Shown here: positions 39,116 through 50,127 of the stretch, piece by piece
How the letters are laid out: each line of letters opens with the position of its first letter
Position numbering within the stretch: the first letter of the stretch is position 1
NCBI GenBank assembly: GCA_900466945.1
Contig: UBNV01000008.1
Coordinates: forward strand, 62,001 to 126,000
Source of the DNA: Hyphomicrobiales bacterium
GTDB lineage: Bacteria > Pseudomonadota > Alphaproteobacteria > Rhizobiales > Rhizobiaceae
Length of the DNA: 64,000 nt
Direction: 5' to 3'
Position numbers and translations under genes: made by a program
The notes under the pieces: model-generated
Seen by the model: the letters and a program-made list of their open reading frames with translations, nothing else
Told to the model about the DNA's origin: nothing
Database searches by the model: none

Positions 39116-39144
39116 TTGCAAAAACAGAACAAAAAGGGTACATA
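39116..39144 (+). promoter_or_regulatory. Candidate recA promoter
   Basis: TTGCAA (39116-39121) and TACATA (39139-39144) with a 17-base spacer lie downstream of the SOS box. A second promoter overlapping the SOS box cannot be excluded, because LexA normally represses by covering the promoter. Confidence 0.4.
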
Positions 39145-39200
39145 TTGCTCATCGGCGGCTTCATTGCCTATGCGGCCTCAATAACCTAAAGGTGGATCCA

Positions 39201-40289
<1,089 letters not shown>

Positions 40290-40317
40290 GGATGCCGTCC
40301 ACCTTTCTGATATTTTG

Positions 40318-40351
40318 CCGGCCGCGTTTCCCTGGAGACGCGGCCGGTTTT
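40318..40351 (+). terminator. Rho-independent terminator of recA
   Basis: CCGGCCGCGT (40318-40327) pairs with ACGCGGCCGG (40338-40347), followed by TTTT; the loop can close further by GTTTC/GAGAC pairs. Confidence 0.85.
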
Positions 40352-40443
40352 CGTTGCGGCTGCTGGACAGGGATGAAGCCGGGCGATAAAAGCCATTGAT
40401 TTTGCAAATCGGCCGGCTTCCCGGCCTGAATGAAGGGCGTGAC

Positions 40444-43101
40444 ATGAGCGGTGTAAACGACATCCGGTCGACTTTTCTCGACTACTTCAAGACGAACGGT
40501 CACGAGGTCGTTTCCTCCAGTCCGCTGGTGCCGCGCAACGACCCGACGCTGATGTTCACCAATGCCGGCATGGTGCAGTTCAAGAACGTCTTCACCGGTC
40601 TGGAACAGCGTCCCTACTCGACGGCGGTGACCGCGCAGAAATGCGTGCGCGCGGGCGGCAAGCACAACGATCTCGACAATGTCGGTTATACCGCACGTCA
40701 CCATACCTTCTTCGAAATGCTCGGCAATTTCTCTTTCGGCGACTATTTCAAGGAGCGTGCGATCGAGCTCGCCTGGAACCTGATCACCAAGGAATTCGGC
40801 ATCGACCGCAACCGCCTGCTCGTCACTGTCTACCATACGGATGACGAGGCGCATGGCCTTTGGAAGAAGATTGCCGGTCTTTCGGACGACAAGATCATCC
40901 GCATCCCGACCAGCGACAATTTCTGGGCCATGGGTGACACCGGCCCCTGTGGTCCGTGTTCGGAAATCTTCTATGATCACGGCGATCATATCTGGGGTGG
41001 CCCTCCGGGTTCGCCGGACGAGGACGGTGACCGCTTCATCGAGATCTGGAACCTCGTCTTCATGCAGTACGAGCAGATCACGAAGGAGGAACGGGTCAAC
41101 CTGCCGCGCCCGTCGATCGATACCGGCATGGGCCTCGAGCGTGTCGCAGCGCTTCTGCAGGGGCGCCACGACAATTACGACATCGACCTCTTCCGCGCGC
41201 TGATTGACGCATCGGTAGACCTGACCGGCGTCAAGGCCGAGGGCGAGCGCCGCGCCAGCCACCGGGTCATCGCCGACCATCTGCGCTCGTCGGCTTTCCT
41301 GATTGCCGATGGCGTTCTGCCGTCGAACGAAGGCCGTGGTTACGTGCTTCGCCGTATCATGCGCCGCGCCATGCGTCATGCACAGCTGCTCGGTGCGAAG
41401 GATCCGATCATCTACAAGCTGCTGCCGGTCCTCGTGCAGCAGATGGGCCGCGCATATCCGGAACTGGTTCGTGCCGAATCCCTGATTTCCGAGACCCTGA
41501 AGCTCGAAGAAAACCGGTTCCGCAAGACGCTGGAACGCGGCCTGACGCTGTTGTCGGATGCCACGGCCACTCTCGACAAGGGCGACAGCCTCGACGGCGA
41601 AACCGCTTTCAAGCTTTATGACACCTACGGCTTCCCGCTCGACCTGACGCAGGACGCCCTGCGCGGCCGCGGCATCGGCGTCGATCTGACCAGCTTCAAC
41701 GATGCCATGCAGCGCCAGAAGGCAGAAGCTCGTGCCAGCTGGTCTGGCTCCGGTGACAAGGCGACCGAGACTGTCTGGTTCGAGCTCAAGGAGAAGTTCG
41801 GCGCGACCGAATTCCTGGGTTACAGTTCCGAGACGGCCGAAGGCCAGGTTCTGGCTGTCGTCAAGGACGGCAAGGTCATCGAGCAGGCGAGCGCTGGCGA
41901 AGAGGTCCAGATCGTCGTCAATCAGACGCCGTTCTACGGCGAGTCGGGTGGCCAGACGGGCGATACCGGCGAGATCGTCGGCGAGGGTTATTCGCTTGCT
42001 GTCACCGATACCCAGAAAAAGGGCGAAGGCGTCTTCGTGCATGTCGCGACCGTACAGAACGGGATCGTGAAGGCGGGTGGTGCCGTGACGCTCAACGTCG
42101 ATCATGCGCGCCGCTCGCGCCTGCGCTCCAACCATTCGGCGACCCACCTCCTGCATGAGGCGTTGCGTGAAGTGCTCGGCACCCATGTGGCGCAGAAGGG
42201 CTCACTGGTCGCGCCCGAGCGCCTGCGTTTCGACATTTCGCATCCGAAGCCGATCTCGGCCGAGGAGCTGAAGGTTGTCGAGGAGATGGCCAACGAGATC
42301 ATCCTGCAAAACTCGCCGGTCGCGACCCGCCTGATGGCGGTTGACGACGCGATCGCGGAAGGCGCCATGGCGCTCTTCGGCGAGAAATACGGTGATGAAG
42401 TCCGCGTCGTGTCGATGGGCACGGCCGTGCGCGGCGACAAGGCCGGCAAGGCCTATTCGATCGAACTCTGCGGCGGCACGCATGTGTCGGCCACGGGCGA
42501 TATCGGTCTCGTGCGCCTGGTCGGCGAGAGTGCCGTCGGCGCCGGCGTGCGCCGTCTCGAGGCGCTGACCGGTGAAGCGGCCCGTGCCTATCTTTCCGAG
42601 CAGGACGAGCGCGTGAAGACGCTCGCGTCGACGCTGAAGGTGCAGCCGACGGATGTCGTTTCCCGCGTCGAGGCTCTGGTCGAGGAACGCCGCAAGCTCG
42701 AAAAGGAACTGGCGGACGCCAAGCGCAAGCTCGCCATGGGTGGCGGTGCCACCGGCGGCGGTGAGGCGCCAAGGCAGGTCAATGGCGTCAACTTTGTTGG
42801 CCGCACGCTTGCCGGCATTGATGCCAAGGATTTGAAGGGCATGGCCGACGAGGCCAAGGCAGGGCTTGCCACCGCCGTCGTCCTCTTGATTGCGGTTGCT
42901 GAAGACGGCAAGGCTAGCGCTGTCGTGTCGGTCACACCTGACCTCACCGATCGTTTCAGCGCGGTCGATCTCGTGCGCGTCGCTTCTGCCGCACTCGGCG
43001 GCAAGGGTGGCGGCGGACGGCCGGACATGGCCCAGGCCGGGGGCCCAGATGGTGCTCAGGCCGATGCGGCGATTGCCGCGGTCGAGGCAGCGCTTAGCTG
43101 A
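40444..43101 (+). CDS. alaS: Alanyl-tRNA synthetase
   Basis: Class II synthetase of 885 residues. The N-terminal catalytic domain has [34 protein letters not shown] and [15 protein letters not shown]. The editing domain carries HxxxH in [11 protein letters not shown] and the late CGGTH; a coiled-coil and C-Ala domain end the protein with [19 protein letters not shown] 40444 was chosen with AAGGG upstream. Length is standard. Confidence 0.98.
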   Translation: MSGVNDIRSTFLDYFKTNGHEVVSSSPLVPRNDPTLMFTNAGMVQFKNVFTGLEQRPYSTAVTAQKCVRAGGKHNDLDNVGYTARHHTFFEMLGNFSFGDYFKERAIELAWNLITKEFGIDRNRLLVTVYHTDDEAHGLWKKIAGLSDDKIIRIPTSDNFWAMGDTGPCGPCSEIFYDHGDHIWGGPPGSPDEDGDRFIEIWNLVFMQYEQITKEERVNLPRPSIDTGMGLERVAALLQGRHDNYDIDLFRALIDASVDLTGVKAEGERRASHRVIADHLRSSAFLIADGVLPSNEGRGYVLRRIMRRAMRHAQLLGAKDPIIYKLLPVLVQQMGRAYPELVRAESLISETLKLEENRFRKTLERGLTLLSDATATLDKGDSLDGETAFKLYDTYGFPLDLTQDALRGRGIGVDLTSFNDAMQRQKAEARASWSGSGDKATETVWFELKEKFGATEFLGYSSETAEGQVLAVVKDGKVIEQASAGEEVQIVVNQTPFYGESGGQTGDTGEIVGEGYSLAVTDTQKKGEGVFVHVATVQNGIVKAGGAVTLNVDHARRSRLRSNHSATHLLHEALREVLGTHVAQKGSLVAPERLRFDISHPKPISAEELKVVEEMANEIILQNSPVATRLMAVDDAIAEGAMALFGEKYGDEVRVVSMGTAVRGDKAGKAYSIELCGGTHVSATGDIGLVRLVGESAVGAGVRRLEALTGEAARAYLSEQDERVKTLASTLKVQPTDVVSRVEALVEERRKLEKELADAKRKLAMGGGATGGGEAPRQVNGVNFVGRTLAGIDAKDLKGMADEAKAGLATAVVLLIAVAEDGKASAVVSVTPDLTDRFSAVDLVRVASAALGGKGGGGRPDMAQAGGPDGAQADAAIAAVEAALS

Positions 43102-43115
43102 TGCTATCGAAACGG

Positions 43116-43140
43116 GGCCGGCGGTAACGCCGGCCTCTTT
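43116..43140 (+). terminator. Rho-independent terminator of alaS
   Basis: GGCCGGCG, loop GTAA, CGCCGGCC (43116-43135), followed by TCTTTCGTTTT. Confidence 0.85.
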
Positions 43141-43207
43141 CGTTTTGGGCAATCCTTACCCCCCTCTGCCGCTGGTCATCGCCGCAAAAGTCGCGCAGTG
43201 CATCCGG

Positions 43208-44845
43208 TTACGATGGATCGCTCGATCTAACGCGCTCCGTAATCTGACGTCGCGCTTCATCGAAGGACGGGACGAATTGCACGCCGTATTCCGGCACTTC
43301 GTGATGCAGCAGCATCTGCCGGATCTCCGGGCGGTCCGAGATCACATAAACCTGCACATGTTGGCGCACGGCCTTGCGGATGACGCCGGCGAGAAGATTG
43401 ACGCCCGATGTGTCGATGAAGCGAATCCCGTGGCAGTCGAGGACGAGATTGCGGTGGTCATCCGCGATCCTGTCGAGAACGGCACTGGCTGCCGCAACTG
43501 CGCCGAAGAAAAAGGCCCCGTCCAGCCGATAGGTCACCGTTCCCGCGTCCATTTCCTCCAGCGGATTTTCCACCCTTTCCGGTGTGATGCGGACATTCCT
43601 CGACATGTGATGGATGAACTGCAGGGCGGCCAGCGAGAAGCCGACGACGATGCCTTCCGTTAGGTCGCGGAAGACGACGAGCAGGAAAGTGACGGTCAGG
43701 ATCAGTGTTTCGCCGCGCGACGAGCGGACAAGCGCCACGATCGCGGATTTCTCCACCATGTTCCAGGAGACGACCGCCAGCACGCCGGCAAGGGCTGCGA
43801 GCGGGATGTAGGCGGCAAGCGGTGCCGCCACCAGCATGAAGACGAGCAGGAAGATGGCATGCAGCATGCCGGATACGGGGCTGGTGCCTCCGGCCCGGAC
43901 ATTGGTTGCGGTGCGTGCGATGGTTCCAGTGACGCAGATGCCGCCGAACAGGGCAGAGGCGATATTGGCCACGCCCTGGCCCACCAGTTCGGTGTTGGAT
44001 CTGTGCCGCCGCCCCGTCATGCCATCGGCAACGACGGCCGAAAGCAGCGATTCGATCGCACCCAGAAGGGCAAACGCGATGGCGTCGGGCAATACGGCGA
44101 AGGCGAGATCGAGGGATAGATCGGGCAGCGCCGGCATCGGCAGACCGGAAGGAATGCCACCGAATTTCGAGCCAATGGTCGAGACCGGAAGGTCGAAGAT
44201 GGCCGAGACCGCCGAGGCCACGATCACCGCGATGAGCAAGCCGGGCCAGGATGGGCGATATCGGCGCAGCAAGAGAATGACCGCCACGGTCACGCCTGCA
44301 ATTCCGGCGGCGGCCGGTGAGAAGCCGGGCAGGGCTGCGGCGATTGCTGAGAGCTTGTCGGCCAGCGGGCCGGGCTCTCCATTGGGGAAGGTCAGTCCCA
44401 GCAGTTCTCCGATCTGGCTGGCGAAGATGATGACTGCGATGCCCGCCGTGAAGCCGACGGTGACGGGATAGGGAATGAATTTGATGTAGTCCCCGATCCT
44501 CAGGAGCCCGCAGGCGATCAGCATCAGGCCGGCCATTGCGGTTGCGCGGATAAGGCCGTCAATGCCGTGAGTTGCCACGGTCGCGCTGACAAGGACGATG
44601 AAGGCACCGGCCGGGCCACCGATCTGGTGGCGGCTGCCGCCGAGCAGGGAGACCAGGAATCCGCCGATGATCGCGGTGTAGAGGCCTCGGTCCGGGGTGA
44701 CGCCCGAGGCGATGGCGATGGCCATCGATAGCGGCAGCGCGACGATGGCCACGGTGAGACCGGCCAATGCATCGGCCTTGAACTTCGCGGGACCATAACC
44801 TTCTTTGAAAACGCTGACGGTTTTCGGCAAGATGGCTTCGGTCAT
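43208..44845 (-). CDS. SulP-family anion transporter with STAS domain
   Basis: A 545-residue secondary transporter for sulfate or bicarbonate-like anions. The transmembrane part (about 1-420) has the SulP opening ALAGLTVAIVALPLSMAIAI, GGSRHQIGGPAGAF and LGAIESLLSAVVADGMTG. The C-terminal STAS domain (about 435-540) contains LVLDCHGIRFIDTSGVNLL. ATG 44845 starts at the usual place; an upstream extension is rejected. The substrate is not determinable from the sequence. It is divergent from a small membrane protein gene. Confidence 0.92.
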   Translation of the reverse strand: MTEAILPKTVSVFKEGYGPAKFKADALAGLTVAIVALPLSMAIAIASGVTPDRGLYTAIIGGFLVSLLGGSRHQIGGPAGAFIVLVSATVATHGIDGLIRATAMAGLMLIACGLLRIGDYIKFIPYPVTVGFTAGIAVIIFASQIGELLGLTFPNGEPGPLADKLSAIAAALPGFSPAAAGIAGVTVAVILLLRRYRPSWPGLLIAVIVASAVSAIFDLPVSTIGSKFGGIPSGLPMPALPDLSLDLAFAVLPDAIAFALLGAIESLLSAVVADGMTGRRHRSNTELVGQGVANIASALFGGICVTGTIARTATNVRAGGTSPVSGMLHAIFLLVFMLVAAPLAAYIPLAALAGVLAVVSWNMVEKSAIVALVRSSRGETLILTVTFLLVVFRDLTEGIVVGFSLAALQFIHHMSRNVRITPERVENPLEEMDAGTVTYRLDGAFFFGAVAAASAVLDRIADDHRNLVLDCHGIRFIDTSGVNLLAGVIRKAVRQHVQVYVISDRPEIRQMLLHHEVPEYGVQFVPSFDEARRQITERVRSSDPS

Positions 44846-44967
44846 GACTTTTTCGATGGCATGTGTCCCGTCACGGCATCCCCCAATTGCCTTCTGCCGG
44901 CATTGGAGCCTGAGTCCAGGTTTTTGACAACATGGCCAAAGGACTAGGTTCTGCGCGTACGTGATTG

Positions 44968-44995
44968 TCCCGGCTGTTCCGCCGGGATGATTTTT
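44968..44995 (+). terminator. Terminator-like hairpin directly upstream of a start codon
   Basis: TCCCGGC (44968-44974), loop TGTTCC, GCCGGGA (44981-44987) followed by TGATTTTT, ending 17 bases before the ATG at 45012. No plus-strand gene ends here, so it may be an attenuator in the leader of the next gene. Confidence 0.4.
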
Positions 44996-45011
44996 CGTAT
45001 GTAGGTAGATC

Positions 45012-45530
45012 ATGAAAACCGAGACAAGCTATCCGACCCTGATCGTCTATCCCCGCCGCGGATTCGGGGTTGTCTGGGCTGCCATGGCGGCCATTGTTTT
45101 GTCCGTGTCCATCGGCGGGTTGATGGCCAGCCTCCTGGGGGGCGATGGGGCGAGCCTGATGGTTCTCGTCTATCTGGTGCTGCTCGCCTCTGCCGTCTTC
45201 GGGCTTCGCAAGGGCTGGAGGGACCTGGCGCTCGCCACGCGGCCGGTGATCGAACTCAACAATGAGGAATTGATCGATCTCAGGATCGAGCGGCGCATAC
45301 CCTGGGCCTCCATGGTCGAGCTTGCGCAGCGTCGCGTGGATGGCCGTTGGGTGATCGACATCGACTATCTCGACGAGGATGACCCTGATCGTCTCGAGAG
45401 TTACGACCTGCCGCTCACCGGCTATCACATGTCGGGCCGGCGCCTCGGGGCCGAGATCCGCAAGCGCTTTGCCGAAGTCGACGCCGAGGTCGATACCGCT
45501 GAAGCAGAAAACCCGGCCACGTTGCCGTGA
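45012..45530 (+). CDS. Hypothetical membrane protein (two helices and a C-terminal soluble domain)
   Basis: A 172-residue protein without a name I can support. Two adjacent membrane helices (about 20-42 and 48-66) are followed by ALATRPVIELNNEELIDLRI, a small beta-rich domain like those of bacterial PH-type STM3941 proteins, and an acidic tail. ATG 45012 has GGTAG upstream. Its 3' end overlaps the terminator of the convergent icd gene. Confidence 0.7.
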   Translation: MKTETSYPTLIVYPRRGFGVVWAAMAAIVLSVSIGGLMASLLGGDGASLMVLVYLVLLASAVFGLRKGWRDLALATRPVIELNNEELIDLRIERRIPWASMVELAQRRVDGRWVIDIDYLDEDDPDRLESYDLPLTGYHMSGRRLGAEIRKRFAEVDAEVDTAEAENPATLP

Positions 45531-45537
45531 CCGGGTT
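45507..45537 (-). terminator. Rho-independent terminator of icd
   Basis: AACCCGG (45510-45516) pairs with CCGGGTT (45531-45537), and inner CACG pairs with CGTG around TTGC, with one mismatch between. The minus strand reads into TTTTCTG. It overlaps the end of the convergent upstream ORF. Confidence 0.75.
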
Positions 45538-45563
45538 CTGAATTTCAAAGACTTGGCTGCCGA

Positions 45564-46778
45564 TCAGGCGGCCATGGCCTTCTTGAGGTTTTCGTCGACC
45601 TTGTCGAGGAAGGCGGTGGTCGAGAGCCACGGCTGATCCGGACCGATGAGCAGCGCCAGGTCCTTGGTCATGTAGCCGGCTTCAACCGTGTCGATGCAGA
45701 CCTTTTCCAGCGTCGTTGCGAAGTTGGCCAGATCGGCATTGTCGTCCAGCTTGGCGCGGTGGGCGAGGCCACGGGTCCAAGCGAAGATCGATGCGATCGA
45801 GTTGGTTGAAGTTTCCTGACCCTTCTGGTGCTGGCGGTAGTGACGCGTCACCGTGCCGTGGGCGGCTTCGGCTTCGACGGTGCGGCCATCGGGGGACAAG
45901 AGAACCGAGGTCATCAGGCCGAGCGAGCCGAAGCCCTGAGCAACCGTGTCCGACTGAACGTCGCCGTCGTAGTTCTTGCAGGCCCAGACGTAACCACCGG
46001 ACCACTTCAGTGCAGAAGCGACCATGTCGTCGATCAGGCGATGTTCGTAGACGATGCCGGCTTCGTCGAACTTTGCCTTGAACTCGGTCTGGTAGACTTC
46101 TTCGAAGATATCCTTGAAGCGGCCGTCATAGGCCTTGAGGATGGTGTTCTTGGTCGACAGGTAGACCGGCCACTTGCGCATCAGGCCGTACATCATCGAG
46201 GCGCGGGCGAATTCGCGGATCGATTCGTCGAGGTTGTACATCGCCATGGCGACGCCTGCGCCCGGTGCGTTGTAGACTTCCTTTTCGATCACTTCGCCAT
46301 CTTCACCGACGAACTTGATCGTCAGCTTGCCCTTGCCGGGGAACTTGAAATCGGTCGCCTTGTACTGGTCACCGAAAGCGTGACGGCCAACGACGATCGG
46401 CTTGGTCCAGCCGGGAACGAGACGCGGCACGTTCTTGCAGATGATCGGCTCGCGGAAGATAACGCCGCCGAGGATGTTGCGGATCGTGCCGTTCGGGCTC
46501 TTCCACATTTCCTTGAGGTTGAATTCCTTGACGCGCTGTTCGTCCGGGGTAATCGTCGCGCACTTGATGCCGACGCCGTGCTTCTTGATGGCGTGGGCGG
46601 CATCGATGGTCACCTGGTCATTGGTGGCGTCGCGGTTTTCGACCGAGAGGTCGTAATATTCGATGTCGAGATCCAGGTAGGGCAGGATCAGCTTGTCCTT
46701 GATGAACTGCCAGATGATGCGGGTCATCTCGTCGCCGTCGAGATCGACCACCGGGTTGGCTACCTTGATCTTGGTCAT
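45564..46778 (-). CDS. icd: NADP-dependent isocitrate dehydrogenase (eukaryote-like, dimeric type)
   Basis: TCA-cycle enzyme making 2-oxoglutarate. The 404-residue protein resembles mitochondrial-type [27 protein letters not shown] at the start, [20 protein letters not shown] for isocitrate, [20 protein letters not shown], and [18 protein letters not shown] for NADP. Length fits that class. ATG 46778 follows GAGGATATTC. It is transcribed alone. Confidence 0.97.
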   Translation of the reverse strand: MTKIKVANPVVDLDGDEMTRIIWQFIKDKLILPYLDLDIEYYDLSVENRDATNDQVTIDAAHAIKKHGVGIKCATITPDEQRVKEFNLKEMWKSPNGTIRNILGGVIFREPIICKNVPRLVPGWTKPIVVGRHAFGDQYKATDFKFPGKGKLTIKFVGEDGEVIEKEVYNAPGAGVAMAMYNLDESIREFARASMMYGLMRKWPVYLSTKNTILKAYDGRFKDIFEEVYQTEFKAKFDEAGIVYEHRLIDDMVASALKWSGGYVWACKNYDGDVQSDTVAQGFGSLGLMTSVLLSPDGRTVEAEAAHGTVTRHYRQHQKGQETSTNSIASIFAWTRGLAHRAKLDDNADLANFATTLEKVCIDTVEAGYMTKDLALLIGPDQPWLSTTAFLDKVDENLKKAMAA

Positions 46779-47000
46779 GAATATCCTCACGAGTTTTTGC
46801 CTGACGCGCAGGCGCGGGGAGGGCGCTCTGCCGATGGCCTGCCTATAACATTCTCTCGTTACAAGGCAAACAGGAGAGGGTGTCTTCCGGTAAATTCTAG
46901 GTTCAGACTTTCGACGTGCGTTTTGCCCCAAACTTGGTTGCGGGAGATGCCCGATTTGCGGCTAAAAGCAAAGTGTCGATCAGATCCATCGGAGTCTCCC

Positions 47001-47537
47001 ATGAAGCCCCAGTCCGCAGCCTTCGTCCTTGGCCTGTTTTTCGTATCGGTTGCGCCGAGTGCCGCGACAGCCGACATGAAGGCTCCCGTCCGGGAAATCA
47101 TCGAGGCGGCGGCCCGCAGCTGGGACAACACGATCGACGAGCCGGCCGAAGACGTCTTCAGCGTGGATCGGCTGGAGCGACTGTTCAGCGAGGATTTCGT
47201 TGAAGCTTTCGAGGCGGCATCGAAAAATCCGCCCTTCGACCCGCCGGAGGGCGAGACGACCGGCTATCCCTTCGACTACGACCCGATTGCCCAAGGGCAG
47301 GATGGTTGCCTCTTCGAGAATATTTATCTCGAGGATGATGAAGAGGGGCAGGTGACCGCGTTTTTCAACAATCGCCGTTGCATGGGCGAAGGCCCTGACT
47401 ACGAGGTCGAAACGGTCCTGATCTTCGAGGTCGTTGACGAGGACGGTCGGACGGTCATCGACGATTTCTACCCCGTGGTCGATGGGCAGAATGGCTCCTC
47501 AATCAAGCATGATTTGAAGGCGCAAGGCGGGCTTTGA
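47001..47537 (+). CDS. Secreted hypothetical protein
   Basis: A 178-residue exported acidic protein with no family I can name. The signal peptide is FVLGLFFVSVAPSAATA; the mature part has APVREIIEAAARSWDN, a PFDYDPIAQGQDGCLFENIY segment and FNNRRCMGEG, giving two cysteines that could form a disulfide. The fold looks like the small NTF2-like or DUF3828-type periplasmic domains, but I am not sure. ATG 47001 follows GGAG. It is divergent from icd. Confidence 0.7.
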   Translation: MKPQSAAFVLGLFFVSVAPSAATADMKAPVREIIEAAARSWDNTIDEPAEDVFSVDRLERLFSEDFVEAFEAASKNPPFDPPEGETTGYPFDYDPIAQGQDGCLFENIYLEDDEEGQVTAFFNNRRCMGEGPDYEVETVLIFEVVDEDGRTVIDDFYPVVDGQNGSSIKHDLKAQGGL

Positions 47538-47673
47538 GCTCCGGCGCGCCGTTTTCTCTGCACGAAACTCACGGGGCGCAACGCCGTTTCAGCGGCTGCC
47601 TTGCCGGTGCAACCCCTTTGCGCCCTGACGATTTTATGCCAATGGGTGGCCCACACGCATACAAGGGCAGATC

Positions 47674-48507
47674 ATGGCAGGGACGAACAGCGAACGCATC
47701 ATGCTGGCCGAAGGGCCGGCAATCATTCTGGTTGAGCCGCAACTCGGCGAAAACATCGGCATGGTGGCGCGCGCCATGGCCAATTTCGGCCTGGCTGAGC
47801 TGCGTCTCGTCAATCCGCGCGACGGCTGGCCATCCGAAAAAGCGCGCTCTGCAGCGGCCAAGGCCGATCACGTGATCGACGGAACGGTTGTCTTTGATAC
47901 GCTCGAAGAGGCCATCGCCGATCTCAACTTCGTCTATGCGACGACAGCCCGCTTCCGGGATGGCTTCAAACCAGTGCGCTCGCCGGTTACCGCCGCCGAG
48001 ACCCTTCGCCAGAAGTTTCGCTCCGGCGAGAAGACGGGCATCCTGTTCGGACGCGAGAAGTCGGGCCTCTCCACCGAAGACGTGGCGCTGGCCGATGAAA
48101 TCGTCACCTTCCCGGTCAATCCGGCCTTCGCCTCGCTCAACATCGCCCAGGCGGTCCTTCTCATGTCCTATGAATGGATGAAGTCCGACATTGAGGATCT
48201 GCAGTCCGTGCCGTTCGATGCGCCGGAGCAGCCACAGGCGACGAAGGAAGAGGTCGTCGGCATGTTCGAGCATCTGGAACAGGCGCTTGAGGTCCGGGGC
48301 TATTTTCATCCCGCCAGCAAAAAGCCGAGAATGATCGACAATCTGCGCGCTGTGTTCACAAGGCGGGCCTTCACGACACCCGAGATCCATGTGGTGCGCG
48401 GCGTGATCAACTCGCTCGACCGATTTTCCCGGCCAGGTCAGATCAATGCGTCGGTAAAGGCTGTGGTGGCGGAAGATGGTTCTGATGACGAAGGTTCCGG
48501 CAAGTAA
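47674..48507 (+). CDS. trmJ: tRNA (cytidine/uridine-2'-O-)-methyltransferase TrmJ
   Basis: SPOUT-fold methyltransferase for the ribose of position 32 in tRNA. The 277-residue protein shows [20 protein letters not shown] near the start and the SAM-binding trefoil-knot motifs [19 protein letters not shown] and [16 protein letters not shown]. The C-terminal about 90 residues are helical, as in TrmJ. It overlaps the murI start, so the two are probably cotranscribed. Confidence 0.92.
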   Translation: MAGTNSERIMLAEGPAIILVEPQLGENIGMVARAMANFGLAELRLVNPRDGWPSEKARSAAAKADHVIDGTVVFDTLEEAIADLNFVYATTARFRDGFKPVRSPVTAAETLRQKFRSGEKTGILFGREKSGLSTEDVALADEIVTFPVNPAFASLNIAQAVLLMSYEWMKSDIEDLQSVPFDAPEQPQATKEEVVGMFEHLEQALEVRGYFHPASKKPRMIDNLRAVFTRRAFTTPEIHVVRGVINSLDRFSRPGQINASVKAVVAEDGSDDEGSGK

Positions 48508-49330
48508 CAGCGACACGGACGGCTTGAAGCCGATCCTGGTTTTCGATTCGGGCATCGGCGGCCTCACCGTCCTGCGCGAGGCGCGCCTCTTGATGCCGGA
48601 GCGCGGCTTTATCTATGTGGCCGATGATGCCGGTTTTCCCTATGGCGGTTGGGAAGAGGAGCCCTTGAAGGCGCGGATCGTCCGCCTGTTCGAGGATCTG
48701 TTCGCGCGGTACAATCCCGAGGCAGTCATCGTCGCCTGCAATACCGCCTTCACGCTTGCGGGTGCGGATCTTCGCCAGCACTTTCCGGAGATGCGCTTCA
48801 TCGGCACGGTGCCAGCCATCAAGCCGGCGGCAGAGCGCACGCGCTCCGGGCTCGTCTCGGTGCTGGCGACGCCTGGGACCGTGAAGCGCGCCTACACGCG
48901 CGATCTCATCCAGTCGTTTGCCTCGCAATGCCATGTTCGCCTCGTGGGCTCGGAGAACCTCGCGCGCATGGCCGAGGCCTATATCCGGGGTGAGACGCTT
49001 GATGATCAGGCCGTGCTTGCCGAGATCGCACCTTGTTTCGTCGACAAGAATGGAATGCGGACGGACATCGTCGTGCTGGCCTGCACCCATTATCCCTTCC
49101 TCGCCAATGTCTTTCGAAGGCTTGCCCCCTGGCCGGTAGACTGGCTCGATCCGGCGGAAGCCATTGCAAGGCAGGCGCGGCGCCTCGTTCCGCTAGTGGA
49201 GGGGGCAGAACACCCCGAGGATTTCGACTTCGCCGTCTTTACCTCCGGCAGCCAGGATTTCTCCACACGGCGCCTGATGCAGGGCATGGGCCTCTCGCTC
49301 CGGCCTGTGTCCGGACCCCTGTTCCGGTAA
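48485..49330 (+). CDS. murI: Glutamate racemase
   Basis: Makes D-glutamate for peptidoglycan. The 281-residue protein has [12 protein letters not shown] with the conserved Asp-Ser, the first catalytic cysteine in IVACNTAF and the second in [13 protein letters not shown] 48485 lies nine bases after GGAAG; ATG 48476 would touch that site. It starts inside the end of trmJ. Confidence 0.94.
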   Translation: MTKVPASNSDTDGLKPILVFDSGIGGLTVLREARLLMPERGFIYVADDAGFPYGGWEEEPLKARIVRLFEDLFARYNPEAVIVACNTAFTLAGADLRQHFPEMRFIGTVPAIKPAAERTRSGLVSVLATPGTVKRAYTRDLIQSFASQCHVRLVGSENLARMAEAYIRGETLDDQAVLAEIAPCFVDKNGMRTDIVVLACTHYPFLANVFRRLAPWPVDWLDPAEAIARQARRLVPLVEGAEHPEDFDFAVFTSGSQDFSTRRLMQGMGLSLRPVSGPLFR

Positions 49331-49382
49331 GATCTCGTTCGGCTCCGAACTGGCCTGCGACAATTTGTTGCATATCGGCAAC

Positions 49383-49430
49383 GGCTCCTTGTCAAGATTT
49401 GCAATCTCGAATTGCGATCTTGCGGGAGCC
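49383..49430 (+). other. Long imperfect hairpin downstream of murI
   Basis: GGCTCC (49383-49388) pairs with GGAGCC (49425-49430), CAAGAT (49393-49398) with ATCTTG (49417-49422) and GCAAT with ATTGC around a five-base loop. A GATTTTG tail follows. It could terminate murI or form the leader structure of the small ORF at 49485. Confidence 0.55.
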
Positions 49431-49484
49431 GATTTTGCATGGCATGTTCCGGCCATCCGCAACACAAACTACAGGAGGCGACAT

Positions 49485-49577
49485 ATGACTCATTTTTCTC
49501 TGCGCATGCGCCTCTCTGGCGGATCGGTGTCTTCGATGTGCGTGGGATCTCCCACCATCGCTCGCTACACCCGATGA
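49485..49577 (+). CDS. Candidate 30-residue microprotein
   Basis: A 30-codon ORF with a perfect AGGAGG ribosome site (49473-49478) six bases before its ATG. The product begins MTHFSLRMRLSGG and ends ARYTR; it is basic, with serine and a single cysteine, no membrane helix and no family I recognise. Its TGA stop is the first part of a terminator stem, so the ORF fills a very short transcription unit between murI and the DUF1127 gene. It could instead be a leader peptide or the coding part of a dual-function small RNA. Confidence 0.5.
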   Translation: MTHFSLRMRLSGGSVSSMCVGSPTIARYTR

Positions 49578-49597
49578 CTGTCTGATCAGTCATTTTT
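49575..49597 (+). terminator. Terminator fused to the stop codon of the 30-residue ORF
   Basis: TGACTG (49575-49580), loop TCTGAT, CAGTCA (49587-49592) followed by TTTTT. Confidence 0.7.
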
Positions 49598-49734
49598 CCT
49601 GCCTTTTCCGGCGTATTCAATCATCCTGACGTGACTTGCTGTCTGCGCGCCTGAACGCGTTCGTCCGCTCGTGTCACGTCGCTTTTCATCATCGAAAGGA
49701 CCTGGACGCATCGGCGTTCCGGGACGGACAAGTC

Positions 49735-49971
49735 ATGCACGAAAATCAATCTATAGTTGAAATTCCGCTTTCGAAGCGGATGGACGAACTGCTTGAACAC
49801 TTTGGTTCCTGGCGAATGCTTGCCGCGTTGATCGGGGCGAGCTGGAGGCGGCGGCAGGTCCGCAATCTTGCGGCGCATTTGTCACCGCAGATGCGCCGAG
49901 ACATCGGCTTGCCGGAGCACGAGGAGTGGAAGAGGCCAAGAAGTCTCGCCCTTTGGGATTTCCGGGTTTGA
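49735..49971 (+). CDS. DUF1127 small protein
   Basis: A 78-residue protein ending in the arginine-rich DUF1127 domain: WRRRQVRNLAAHLSPQMRRD followed by IGLPEH. In related bacteria such short DUF1127 proteins affect RNA turnover, phosphate and carbon metabolism and stress response. ATG 49735 is likely but has only a weak GGGACGGA upstream. It is followed by two hairpins. Confidence 0.82.
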   Translation: MHENQSIVEIPLSKRMDELLEHFGSWRMLAALIGASWRRRQVRNLAAHLSPQMRRDIGLPEHEEWKRPRSLALWDFRV

Positions 49972-49981
49972 GCAACGAAAA

Positions 49982-50060
49982 AACGGTTCGGGGGCCTCGG
50001 GCAATCGAACCGTTCTTCTATTTTCAGCGCAAGCAGACCACTCCGACGGGTGGTCTGCTT
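49982..50060 (+). terminator. Two consecutive hairpins after the DUF1127 gene
   Basis: AACGGTTCG/CGAACCGTT (49982-49990 with 50006-50014) is followed by CTTCTATTTT. A second stem, AAGCAGACCAC/GTGGTCTGCTT (50031-50041 with 50050-50060), has 11 paired bases and an 8-base loop. Confidence 0.75.
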
Positions 50061-50127
50061 TGCAAATCACTCGGGCTCGCTGACAGTCGGTATTCTGATT
50101 CTTCTATCGTTTCTCGCCGGACCAATC

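Noticed and set aside
45828-47000. N-terminal extension of the secreted hypothetical protein to 45828
   Set aside because: The extension is antisense to icd. The ATG at 47001 has GGAG and is followed at once by a signal peptide.
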